A stretch of DNA of 64,000 nucleotides, taken from the NCBI GenBank assembly GCA_001580565.1, contig LRBF01000229.1:1-64000 (forward strand), written 5' to 3'. This DNA is from Caballeronia megalochromosomata (lineage in GTDB: Bacteria; Pseudomonadota; Gammaproteobacteria; Burkholderiales; Burkholderiaceae). Of the stretch, positions 9,293 through 17,997 are shown piece by piece. Under the pieces are notes generated by a model. The model had not been told where the DNA came from, searched no databases, and saw only the letters and a list, made by a program, of their open reading frames with translations. Positions within the stretch are counted from its first letter, which is position 1, and every line of letters starts with the position of its first letter. Both the position numbers and the translations under genes were made by a program.

Positions 9293-10006
9293 ATGAAGCG
9301 AACAGACGCAGTCGTGCAAAGCCGATGGCTCGCCGATGCGCGCGAGGAAATCGCCGCGGCGCTTCGAACCTCCGATGAAGCGTGGCTCCACGACATGAGC
9401 ATGCGCTGGGGATGCCGTCTCGCGATGCTCGTCGCCGATTTCAGCGTGCGCGTGATGCTGCACGAAGAAGGCATTGTCATGAAGTCGGAGCCGCCACCGG
9501 ATATCAGCAGCGTGCTCATCGACTACACCGACGGCAAAGCCGATTCCCTTGCCAGCGCGGCATGGATCAAGCTTCCGAAATTCGAAGAGCACGCTACCGC
9601 CGTGCTTGAAGCGAGCGCACTCATTCAGGGCGACGCGCGATGCAATGCCTGCAGCGAGACCATCCTCGCGTGGCGTCAGATGCTCATCGCCGCGAACGAG
9701 TGGCCAAGAGAGGAAGCCGACCCTTACATCAGCCACGCATGCCGGCCGATATTGAAGCGGTTCATGAATCTCGCATCGTGCGCGACCGGCGGGAATCAGT
9801 TCGAACTCGCACGCGAAGGCGATTATGAGCAGACGTGGCGCGAGTTCGAAAACTTCTGCACCGATGAGCGCGCCTCGCCCGTGACGGAATGGGGCCGCAA
9901 ATATAGGCATCGGCAAGACGCCCGGGTCGAACGCGCACCGGCACCGGATGCAGAAGCTATTCCCCGCGCATACGAGGCCCTTGCGGGCACGCGACCCGCG
10001 GCATGA
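9293..10006 (+). CDS. Hypothetical protein, 237 residues
   Basis: I do not recognise a family. The start at 9293 (MKRTDAVVQSRWLADAREE) follows GAGATGACGTC; in-frame sequence upstream is open but looks non-coding and overlaps frmA. The product is soluble, mixed helical, with Cys pairs around CNACSE and a C-terminal charged, Pro/Ala-rich tail. It is divergent from frmA (182-bp spacer) and convergent with the LysR gene. Codon bias at third positions favours this strand over the overlapping open frame on the other. Confidence 0.6.
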   Translation: MKRTDAVVQSRWLADAREEIAAALRTSDEAWLHDMSMRWGCRLAMLVADFSVRVMLHEEGIVMKSEPPPDISSVLIDYTDGKADSLASAAWIKLPKFEEHATAVLEASALIQGDARCNACSETILAWRQMLIAANEWPREEADPYISHACRPILKRFMNLASCATGGNQFELAREGDYEQTWREFENFCTDERASPVTEWGRKYRHRQDARVERAPAPDAEAIPRAYEALAGTRPAA

Positions 10007-10037
10007 TAGCGGTGATGACGTCACGCACACGCAGTGC

Positions 10038-10940
10038 TCATTCGCGCGAACGGCGCGTCCCTGGCGACTTCAGCTCGCTCACGAAGGTTTCAACCGACGG
10101 ATTGCGCGTATCGGCGCGCCAGCAGACGACCATTTCGATGGCGGTGTCCTTGTCGGCGAGCGGACGCACGACGAGTCCGCTGCGCTGGATATTGCGGATG
10201 CATTCCGGATAGATGCTCACGCCCGTGTTCGCCGCCACGAGGCCGATGATGCCATCGCTCGTCGATGCTTCCTGCGCGATGGCCGGCGAAAATCCCACGC
10301 GATGGCAGATCGAAAAGAAGTGATGGCGAAACGCTTCCCACGAGTGCGGCGTGCCGAGCACGAAACGCTCGCCGGCGAGATCGGCGAGATGCAGGGTGCG
10401 TTTCTTCGTGAGCGGATGCGCCGCGGGCAGGAGCGCGACCATCGGCTCACGGCCGAAGACGCGGGTCTCGACGCCCGGCGCCGTGAAAGGCCCGATCATG
10501 AAGCCGACGTCGATGGTCGAATCGAGCATCGCTTCCTTCTGCACCGTGCTCGGCATGTGCACGAGATCGATGTTGATCGACGGAAACTTCTTGCCGAAAG
10601 CCTCGACTATGGCGGGCAACGCGCCGTTGATCGCAAAGTCCATGTACGCGATGCGCAGATGCCCGATATTGCCCGCTTCCGCGCGCCGCGCGAGCGCGAC
10701 CGCCTGATCGATATGCGTGAGCGCGAGCTGGCAATGCTCGGCGAACACGCGCCCCGCGTTGGTGAGCTCGACGCGGCGCGTCGTGCGCGCGAAAAGCGCC
10801 GCGCCCACGGACTCTTCCAGCGCCTTGATGATCCGGCTCAGCGCGGGCTGCGTCATGTGCAGACGCTCGGCCGCGACGCTGAACTGCAGCGCGTCGGCGA
10901 CCGCCAGAAAGGCGCGGATATGATGAACGTCGATGCGCAT
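10038..10940 (-). CDS. LysR-family transcriptional regulator
   Basis: A 300-residue LTTR: winged helix-turn-helix at 1-60 (FLAVADALQFSVAAERLHMTQPALSRIIKALEE) and a periplasmic-binding-like effector domain at about 90-295. It lies 32 bp downstream of the same-strand MFS remnant. LysR genes often regulate an adjacent transporter; here the transporter is broken, so its remaining target is unclear. Confidence 0.93.
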   Translation of the reverse strand: MRIDVHHIRAFLAVADALQFSVAAERLHMTQPALSRIIKALEESVGAALFARTTRRVELTNAGRVFAEHCQLALTHIDQAVALARRAEAGNIGHLRIAYMDFAINGALPAIVEAFGKKFPSINIDLVHMPSTVQKEAMLDSTIDVGFMIGPFTAPGVETRVFGREPMVALLPAAHPLTKKRTLHLADLAGERFVLGTPHSWEAFRHHFFSICHRVGFSPAIAQEASTSDGIIGLVAANTGVSIYPECIRNIQRSGLVVRPLADKDTAIEMVVCWRADTRNPSVETFVSELKSPGTRRSRE

Positions 10941-10972
10941 GTCGCGTCGTGGTCTCTATCGGAACAAGTCCC

Positions 10973-12067
10973 CTATCTTACCGGCCGGCGCGCCGAACGC
11001 AGCGTGATCAGCGCGCCGGTCACGAGCAAGGCGGAGACCACGTAGAGTCCGTTGTTCAGGCTGCCCGTCATCGTCTTGACGAATCCGAGCATGCTCGGGC
11101 TCGCGAAACCGCCGAGCAGACCGAGGCTGTTGATGAGCGCGATCGTGCCCGCCGCCGCGCGCGTGCCGCCGAGGAGGTCGGTGGCAATCGCCCAGAAGAG
11201 CGGCTGCAAGGTGAAGATGCTCGCCGTCGCCACGCTGAGGCACGCGAGCGCGAGCGTCAGATCCGAGCCCGTGCCCGCGATGGCCGACAACGCGGCCGCG
11301 CCGATCACCGCGCAGCCTGCCGTATGCCAGCGCCGCTCGCGCGTGCGGTCCGAGTGACGGCTGACGAGCACCATCGTGAGCGCCGCGACGCCGTAGGGAA
11401 TCGCCGACAACATGCCGATGGAATACGCATCGGTCACGCCCGCGCCGCGAATCAGCGCAGGCAGCCAGAAGCTGATCGCATACACGCCGCAGATGAACGT
11501 GAACCAGACGAACGCGAGTGCATAGATCCGGCCGCTTCTCAGCGCGCCGCCGAAGCCGTGGCGCTCGAAGTGCGACGAGGCATCGCGCTCGCGGTCGAGC
11601 TGATGACGCACGACGGCCTTTTGCGCGTCGGAGAGCCAGTGCGCATCGCGCGGGCTGTCGTCGAGATAGAAGAATGCGGCGACGCCGAGCAGGCACGACG
11701 GCAGGCCTTCCACGAGAAAGAGCCACTGCCAGCCATGCAGGCCGTGCAGGCCGTCGAGACGATTCAGCGCCCAGCCCGATACCGGTCCGCCCAGCACGCC
11801 CGCCATCGCCACGGCGGTGAGGAAGAGCGCCATCACGCGGCCGCGCCGCTCGGCGGGATACCAGCAGGTGAGATAGAAAATCATGCCGGGAAAGAAGCCC
11901 GCTTCGAAGACGCCCAGCATGAAGCGCATGATGTAGAACGCGGCGGGCGACTTCACGAACATCATCCCGGCCGATGTGAGTCCCCACAGCAGCATGATCC
12001 GGATCAGCGTCTTGCGCGCGCCGATGCGCTCGAGAATGAGGTTGCTCGGTACGACAAAACGAATCAA
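10973..12067 (-). pseudogene. 5'-truncated MFS transporter (ACS type)
   Basis: Remnant of an anion:cation symporter-family MFS carrier (substrates are usually organic acids). Recognisable homology begins abruptly at VPSNLILERIGARKTLIRIM, the segment that in intact members follows the first two helices, so about 65-75 N-terminal residues are missing. The open frame can begin only at a TTG (12067) giving LIRF before VPSNL. The remainder, to position 10973, looks intact: FLGVFEAGFFPGMIFYL-like motif, GWQWLFLVEG and later helices. Upstream sequence turns AT-rich immediately and leads into the foreign FRG gene, so a rearrangement broke it at about 12053-12060. A transport function is unlikely. Confidence 0.8.
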
Positions 12068-12155
12068 ATGTAAACCGAGATTTTTGCAATCGTGAATGCG
12101 CTTGTGGTTTCCAGTGTCATCATTCCCGGTGAAGGAAGGTAATTCTTTCGTTGCG

Positions 12156-14015
12156 CTACGATTCTGCTTTCATTGCAGAAAGCCCAAAATTTATGAGTTG
12201 CGACGAGGAAAAAAGAAACTGGTTCATATCATGAGAATCGAAATTCTTTCTTTCCCGCACATCGCAAAGCTCTTCGTGCAACTTAGCTAAACGATAAAGC
12301 CAACGACGTCGCTGGTCGGTAGTCATGGAGTTATCGAATGACACGCATAAGTAAGCGCAAGCGCAAACAACATCAGAGGCAAAAAGCAATCCTAACTCAA
12401 GACTGTCGTGCAGTTCCGCACAGATGCCAGCCGTCAAAACGTCGTCTAATGCCGTCTTGAAAAACCAATCGTCGTCTGGAAAGAAAAGACGGAAGCTTGC
12501 AAGTCGGTTGAGCGAAAGGGCATGGAAGCAGAAAATCTTCAGCGGATAATTCTGCAGGTCGGACTTGCAAATCGACACAAGTCTCCTGATGTCCGTATTC
12601 AACAACTCACGGAATTGATCTTTGTTTAAGCCCGAACCAAGGACAGTCTGTCTCATGAGATTACTGAGATCGGTCAGCGATGCGAGCGTGGGACACGATG
12701 TTCCTTCATAAGCAAGACCTGATCCGAGACAACATATGCCGCTTGATGAGTCCTCGTCCTCTGTTAATGTGTAGCCCGGATCCACGCGCTCCGGCCTGTG
12801 TGGTAGAAAATAGCTTCGGCTGACTCTGAGGTAGCCATTGCCGAGGTCCTCAGGTGACGATACCTGCATCAAAACATCGTTGGCAAGAACGCGTGTAATA
12901 GCAGTTTTGAAATCGTCGCCGAACGTGGGCCAAAGATAGTTTCGAGAAAGGCGATCCATCGATGCAGATTCGGGCGAGTGTTTGAAGTAAAACGCCGAGG
13001 TGCCTTCTCGATGTCGTAGATTTTCGACACCTGAGATTACCGCTCCATTCGATGTGAGATGAGGAACAATCATGACGCTTTCTTGCCGACCAACCCGGGA
13101 TCCCTGAAGGTCTACGTTGCCGATGGTTGCCGAAAGAAAATCTGGCGCGAACTGGTCATCTGCGGGAACCCACTCCGCACGGATATGATGAGCGTAAGCT
13201 TTATCGAGTTCGAAATAGCAGTCGAAGTAGTCGACAGTTTGTTGCTTCTTCAATTCGCTCCACCCTCGTCGAATCTCTCCGTTTCTCGCAGTCTTGAACC
13301 GGAAAATGACGCCAACTTCCTCGGATGAAATAAGAGGGACGAGGAATTCTGGCGACTTATGTGTCGCGAAAAATGCGGCAACGCGCAACGAATAGGAAGC
13401 GTCGAGAAAGCCTGAACTAAATCCATACTGCTGCGAGAGCAACTCGCCGGCGGTTGTGCGCAGAGCTGCCCTCAAATAATTTCTTATTCGGACCTTGTCA
13501 ATAAATGAGAGGATCGTTTGGACGCCGTCGCCCAAGCGCTCGGCAAAGTCCAACACGGAGTCATTTACTGAACCTCCATCTACAAAGTCGATCAATGCGC
13601 TTGCGAGTGATAAATCAGCTGGCTCGATCGCGTAGACGTTCGACACATCGAAGATTTTCAACTCCGGAAAGTCAACAAGCACATGACCGAAGTTTTTTCG
13701 CACATATATTGCAATCTGCGCTTCCTCTGACAGCGGGCGAAAAACACGAGCAAACTGAACCCAAGACGGAACGGAGTCGGGTTCCGCAAGAGGTGCGGGA
13801 AGGCGATCGTCAAGATATGCTCGGTATCCGGACGGAATTACCGGTCCGGGATAATCCCTTGTCTGTCCCCTGTAGCAATAGACGGTGTCTTTGGCTACTG
13901 GAAGGCTTTCGAGATACGCTAGCAACTCGGGCATACTATCCGCCGCGAACTCTGGTCGACTGAAAAGAAGCGAAGGAGTCGGCTCGATATCTTCAGATGT
14001 TTGCGGTTTAGCCAT
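12156..14015 (-). CDS. FRG-domain protein
   Basis: A 619-residue protein with an FRG domain: YCYRGQTRDY (about 47-56) supplies the Arg-Gly pair, and LLSQQYGFSSGFLDASYSLRVAAFFATH (about 192-220) matches the family's 'QH-G-LLD-AFFA' block. The long C-terminal part (about 330-619) has no domain I recognise. FRG proteins occur sporadically in bacteria, often in mobile or defence-associated islands, and their biochemical activity is not settled in my knowledge. GC content is visibly lower than the neighbours and third positions are not GC-biased, indicating transfer. It sits exactly where the MFS gene is broken. Bases 14016-14221 between it and acs show nothing further. Confidence 0.75.
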   Translation of the reverse strand: MAKPQTSEDIEPTPSLLFSRPEFAADSMPELLAYLESLPVAKDTVYCYRGQTRDYPGPVIPSGYRAYLDDRLPAPLAEPDSVPSWVQFARVFRPLSEEAQIAIYVRKNFGHVLVDFPELKIFDVSNVYAIEPADLSLASALIDFVDGGSVNDSVLDFAERLGDGVQTILSFIDKVRIRNYLRAALRTTAGELLSQQYGFSSGFLDASYSLRVAAFFATHKSPEFLVPLISSEEVGVIFRFKTARNGEIRRGWSELKKQQTVDYFDCYFELDKAYAHHIRAEWVPADDQFAPDFLSATIGNVDLQGSRVGRQESVMIVPHLTSNGAVISGVENLRHREGTSAFYFKHSPESASMDRLSRNYLWPTFGDDFKTAITRVLANDVLMQVSSPEDLGNGYLRVSRSYFLPHRPERVDPGYTLTEDEDSSSGICCLGSGLAYEGTSCPTLASLTDLSNLMRQTVLGSGLNKDQFRELLNTDIRRLVSICKSDLQNYPLKIFCFHALSLNRLASFRLFFPDDDWFFKTALDDVLTAGICAELHDSLELGLLFASDVVCACAYLCVSFDNSMTTDQRRRWLYRLAKLHEELCDVRERKNFDSHDMNQFLFSSSQLINFGLSAMKAES

Positions 14016-14221
14016 TCCGTCTCCACGAGCTAGGGTTGAATCTCCTGTACTCTAGGAAGTTACCTCATGGTTTGCCAGACAAAACGAGTCGAAAGTGAGC
14101 CGTCTCGCGGTAAATTATCCGGACAGGTGTACGCCCGAAGTCGTTGGCTGTTCTTAACCGATGCCGGAAAAATAAAGGCGTTTGTTCAAGCGTATTGGCA
14201 ACGTTGACTCGCGCGATGGGC

Positions 14222-16204
14222 CTACTGCGCTTCGCCGAGTTGGTCGAGAATCGCGGGGTTCTCCAGCGTTGAGACGTCCTGCGTGATCTCCTCACCCTTC
14301 GCGAGCGAGCGCAACAGTCGGCGCATGATCTTTCCCGAGCGGGTCTTCGGCAGGTTCTCGCCGAAGCGGATGTCCTTCGGCTTCGCGATCGGGCCGATTT
14401 CCTTGCCGACCCAGTTGCGCAGTTCGGTCGCGATCTGTTTCGCTTCGTCGCCTTCCGGACGCGTACGCTTCAGCACGACGAACGCGACCACGGCTTCACC
14501 CGTCGTATCGTCCGGACGGCCGACCACCGCCGCTTCCGCGACCATCGGGTTCGCGACCAGCGCCGACTCGATCTCCATCGTGCCCAGACGGTGACCGGAA
14601 ACATTCAGCACGTCGTCGATCCGGCCCATGATCGTGAAGTAGCCGGTCTCCTTGTCGCGCACCGCGCCGTCGCCGGCGAGATAGAGCTTGCCGCCGAGCT
14701 CCTCGGGGAAGTAGCTTGTCTGATAACGCTTGGGGTCGCCCCACACGTTGCGCAGCATCGACGGCCACGGACGTTTCACGACCAGAATGCCGCCCTGACC
14801 GTTCGGCACGTCCTGACCGGTTTCATCGACGACCGCTGCCATGATGCCCGGCAACGGCAGCGTGCACGACCCCGGCACCAGCGGCGTGGCGCCCGGCAGC
14901 GGCGTGATCATGTGGCCGCCGGTTTCGGTCTGCCACCACGTATCGACGATCGGACACTGACCGCGGCCAACATTCTCGTGATACCACATCCACGCCTCCG
15001 GATTGATCGGCTCGCCGACGGTGCCGAGAATGCGCAGCGTCGACAGGTCGTAGCTCTTCGGATGCACCTTCGCGTCCGCTTCCGACACCTTGATCAGCGA
15101 GCGGATGGCCGTGGGCGCGGTGTAGAAGATCGTGACCTTGTGGCGATCGATCATCTCCCAGAAACGTCCCGCGTGCGGATAGGTGGGCACGCCTTCGAAC
15201 ATGACCTGAGTCGCGCCGATCGCAAGCGGTCCATACGCGATATAGCTGTGCCCCGTTATCCAGCCGATGTCCGCCGTGCACCAGAAGACATCGCCCGGCT
15301 TCATGTCGAAGGTCCACTTCATGGTTTGCGCGGCCCACAGGAGGATGCCCGCTGTGCTGTGCTGCACGCCCTTCGGTTTGCCCGTGGAGCCCGACGTGTA
15401 CAGGATGAAGAGCGGATGTTCCGCGCTCACCCATTCCGGCTCGCACTGCGCCGATTCATTCTCGACGATCTCATGGAGCCAGACATCGCGGCCTTCGGTC
15501 CACTCGACCTTGCCGCCCGTGCGGCGATAGACGATCACGTCCTTCACCTTCTCGCAGCCGCCCGCGGCGAGCGCTTCATCGGCGATGTTCTTCAGTGGCA
15601 ATGCCTTGCCGCCGCGCATCTGTTCGTCGGCGGTGATCAGCGCGACCGCGCCAACATCGACGAGACGCTCGTTGAGCGACTTCGACGAGAAGCCGCCGAA
15701 CACGACCGAATGGGTCGCGCCGATGCGCGCGCATGCCTGCATCGCGATTACGCCTTCCACCGACATCGGCAGATAGATCACGACACGATCGCCGCGCCGA
15801 ACGCCGCGCCTTCTCAGCGCGTTGGCGAGACGGCACACGCGTTCGAGCAGATCCTGATAGGTGACGTGGGTGACTGTGCGGTCGTCGGCTTCGAAGATGA
15901 TCGCGTTGTCGCTGCCGCGCCCCGCTTCGACGTGACGGTCGAGGCAGGTGTAGGACGCGTTCAGCTCACCGTCTTCAAACCACGTATAGAACGGCGCCTT
16001 CGATTCGTCCAGCACCTTGGTGAACGGCTTGTGCCAGGAGAGCGTTTCGCGCGCGAGCCTTGCCCAGAAGCCTTCATAGTCGCTCTCTGCCTCAGCCACA
16101 AGCGCCTTGTAGGCGTTCATGCCGGAGATTACGGCACCGGCGGACGCGCTCTTCGAAGGCGGATATAAGCGACTTTCGCGCTGCATTGCTTCGATCGTGA
16201 ACAT
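14222..16204 (-). CDS. acs: Acetyl-CoA synthetase (acetate-CoA ligase)
   Basis: Activates acetate to acetyl-CoA with ATP through acetyl-AMP. The 660-residue length is standard. The N-terminal ACAS segment is [23 protein letters not shown]; the adenylation P-loop is [27 protein letters not shown] and the hinge region [13 protein letters not shown] follow; and [14 protein letters not shown] near the C-terminus contains the conserved Lys that is acetylated in homologues. It stands alone, with the FRG island downstream and the 66-residue gene upstream on the same strand. Confidence 0.97.
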   Translation of the reverse strand: MFTIEAMQRESRLYPPSKSASAGAVISGMNAYKALVAEAESDYEGFWARLARETLSWHKPFTKVLDESKAPFYTWFEDGELNASYTCLDRHVEAGRGSDNAIIFEADDRTVTHVTYQDLLERVCRLANALRRRGVRRGDRVVIYLPMSVEGVIAMQACARIGATHSVVFGGFSSKSLNERLVDVGAVALITADEQMRGGKALPLKNIADEALAAGGCEKVKDVIVYRRTGGKVEWTEGRDVWLHEIVENESAQCEPEWVSAEHPLFILYTSGSTGKPKGVQHSTAGILLWAAQTMKWTFDMKPGDVFWCTADIGWITGHSYIAYGPLAIGATQVMFEGVPTYPHAGRFWEMIDRHKVTIFYTAPTAIRSLIKVSEADAKVHPKSYDLSTLRILGTVGEPINPEAWMWYHENVGRGQCPIVDTWWQTETGGHMITPLPGATPLVPGSCTLPLPGIMAAVVDETGQDVPNGQGGILVVKRPWPSMLRNVWGDPKRYQTSYFPEELGGKLYLAGDGAVRDKETGYFTIMGRIDDVLNVSGHRLGTMEIESALVANPMVAEAAVVGRPDDTTGEAVVAFVVLKRTRPEGDEAKQIATELRNWVGKEIGPIAKPKDIRFGENLPKTRSGKIMRRLLRSLAKGEEITQDVSTLENPAILDQLGEAQ

Positions 16205-16283
16205 GCTTTACCTCTTGCTGAATGATGGGAGCAACGTATCGCCACTAGAAGGTTACTGTGCCGAATCTATCTATGGTTGTTGT

Positions 16284-16484
16284 TCAGTTATAGCCAAGGA
16301 CGGCAACCGATTGCACGTCTGGACGGTCCAACGCATGGCCGGCAAGCATGCCGATCGGACCTTGCAGCAAGGTGGCATAGGTACTTACAGGACGAACCGA
16401 CTTCACAATCTTGACAACGCGTGGTGAAGGCGCGTTGAAGTTGACGACGACCTTGTCGGTGATTACAAAACTGGGAGTTTTCAT
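16284..16484 (-). CDS. Small hypothetical protein, 66 residues
   Basis: Starts MKTPSFVITDKVVVNFNAPS after AGGTCAAGAA. Third positions are GC-biased like the surrounding genes, and no comparable frame exists on the other strand, which supports coding. The sequence contains several short beta-prone stretches and ends VAVLGYN. I do not recognise a family. It starts 58 bp after the aldehyde dehydrogenase stop on the same strand and is probably the last gene of that catabolic operon. Confidence 0.55.
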   Translation of the reverse strand: MKTPSFVITDKVVVNFNAPSPRVVKIVKSVRPVSTYATLLQGPIGMLAGHALDRPDVQSVAVLGYN

Positions 16485-16542
16485 TTCTTGACCTGAATTA
16501 GATCGAAACATTGACGTATAGGATTGAGGTCTGCGCGACACC

Positions 16543-17937
16543 TTAGACTCGACCGAACCACACGGTTTGAGCGTTCATGAACTCACGCACGCCAAAATGC
16601 GAGAGCTCTCGCCCATAGCCACTTTTCTTAACGCCACCTATGGGGACTCGTGGGTCAGACGCAGAAAATCCATTCACGAAAACGCCACCGGTCTGAATCT
16701 GTCGAGCAAAGGCTCTCGCATTGCCTTCATTGCTAGTCCAGATAGCGCCGCTCAGGCCAAATTCACTTGCGTTCGCGAGCGCGATAGCGTGAGTCGCATT
16801 GTCAGCAGAGATCAAGGAGGCGACGGGCCCAAAGATCTCCTGATCGAACGCAACCATGCCCGGCGTGACAGCTGACAAGACAGTGGGTGCATAAAAATTC
16901 CCGGGCTTATCGAGTTTTGCGCCACCCATCAAAACATTTGCACCTTGTTCGATCGTGGCCTGAACCTGACTATCGAGTTCATCCCGTAGGTCATACCGTG
17001 CCATTGGTCCGAAGTAGTTCTCTTCCTCCTCCGGGTCGCCGACCTTCAGTTCTTGCACTTTGGCCAGAAAGCGCTCGGTGAATTCTTGATGAATCGGCTG
17101 TTCCACGATAATGCGTTTGGCCGCGATGCATACTTGGCCCGTATTTTGAAAGCGACCAACCACCGCAGCTTGAACAGCGCCTTCCAGATCCGCGTCTGCT
17201 AAAACGATAAACGGATCGGATCCACCCAACTCAAGAACCGATTTCTTGAGCGCCGCACCAGCTTGCGCAGCGATCGCCGAGCCCGCACGAACGCTGCCAG
17301 TAACGGTGACAGCCGCGATCCGTCGATCGAGAATCGCCTTCGAAACGAGCTCGTTCGACACGTTCACTATTGAAAATACGCCGTCGGGTAGACCAGCGTC
17401 TGCCCACATATCCTTGAGTAGATACGCACAGCCCATCACGTTCGGCGCGTGCTTCAGCACGTACGCATTGCCAGCAAGAATGATGGGTATCGCTCCTCGC
17501 ATGACCTGCCAATATGGAAAATTCCAAGGCATTACAGCGAGCACACCACCGATCGGAAGGTAGGAGACGTAGGCCTTGTCATTCGCAATCGATGTCCGTT
17601 CATCGATGAGCATCGCCGGGCCATGCTCAGCATACCAATCACAAACGGCTGCGCACTTCTCGACTTCCGCTCGCGACTGGCCGATGGGTTTGCCCATTTC
17701 GCGGGTCGCCATCAATGCGAGCGGCTCGAGATTGCGCCGGATCGTAGCCGCCATCTGCGACAAGACATGCGCGCGAGCGTCCGGCGAGCTGGCAGCCCAC
17801 TGCACAAAGCCTGCTTCCATCCGGTGAAGCGATCGATCGAGATCGACGTCGTTTTCAAGAGCGTAGCGGTGGATTTCCTCGCCCGTCGCCGGATTTAACG
17901 AGATCGCTGCCTCATGCGGGTTGGTCGTGTGACTCAT
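16543..17937 (-). CDS. NAD(P)-dependent succinate-semialdehyde-type dehydrogenase
   Basis: Aldehyde dehydrogenase superfamily, 464 residues, closest in pattern to the Sad/YneI group that oxidises succinate semialdehyde: MPWNFPYWQVMRGAIPIILAGN and LKHAPNVMGCA are characteristic. The catalytic Glu lies in VLELGGSDPF and the nucleophilic Cys in NTGQVCIAAKR. The start at 17937 has GGAG nine bases upstream. It lies 60 bp after the CoA-transferase gene on the same strand and is the penultimate gene of the operon. Other short-chain semialdehydes remain possible substrates. Confidence 0.88.
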   Translation of the reverse strand: MSHTTNPHEAAISLNPATGEEIHRYALENDVDLDRSLHRMEAGFVQWAASSPDARAHVLSQMAATIRRNLEPLALMATREMGKPIGQSRAEVEKCAAVCDWYAEHGPAMLIDERTSIANDKAYVSYLPIGGVLAVMPWNFPYWQVMRGAIPIILAGNAYVLKHAPNVMGCAYLLKDMWADAGLPDGVFSIVNVSNELVSKAILDRRIAAVTVTGSVRAGSAIAAQAGAALKKSVLELGGSDPFIVLADADLEGAVQAAVVGRFQNTGQVCIAAKRIIVEQPIHQEFTERFLAKVQELKVGDPEEEENYFGPMARYDLRDELDSQVQATIEQGANVLMGGAKLDKPGNFYAPTVLSAVTPGMVAFDQEIFGPVASLISADNATHAIALANASEFGLSGAIWTSNEGNARAFARQIQTGGVFVNGFSASDPRVPIGGVKKSGYGRELSHFGVREFMNAQTVWFGRV

Positions 17938-17997
17938 ATAAGAATCTCCATTGAGTATTGCGTAAGAAATTTCTCCGCAAGAAAGACCAGCAGCGTT

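Noticed and set aside
14065-14295. Leftward 76-residue frame between the FRG gene and acs
   Set aside because: It overlaps acs and does not resemble the missing MFS N-terminus or any known protein.
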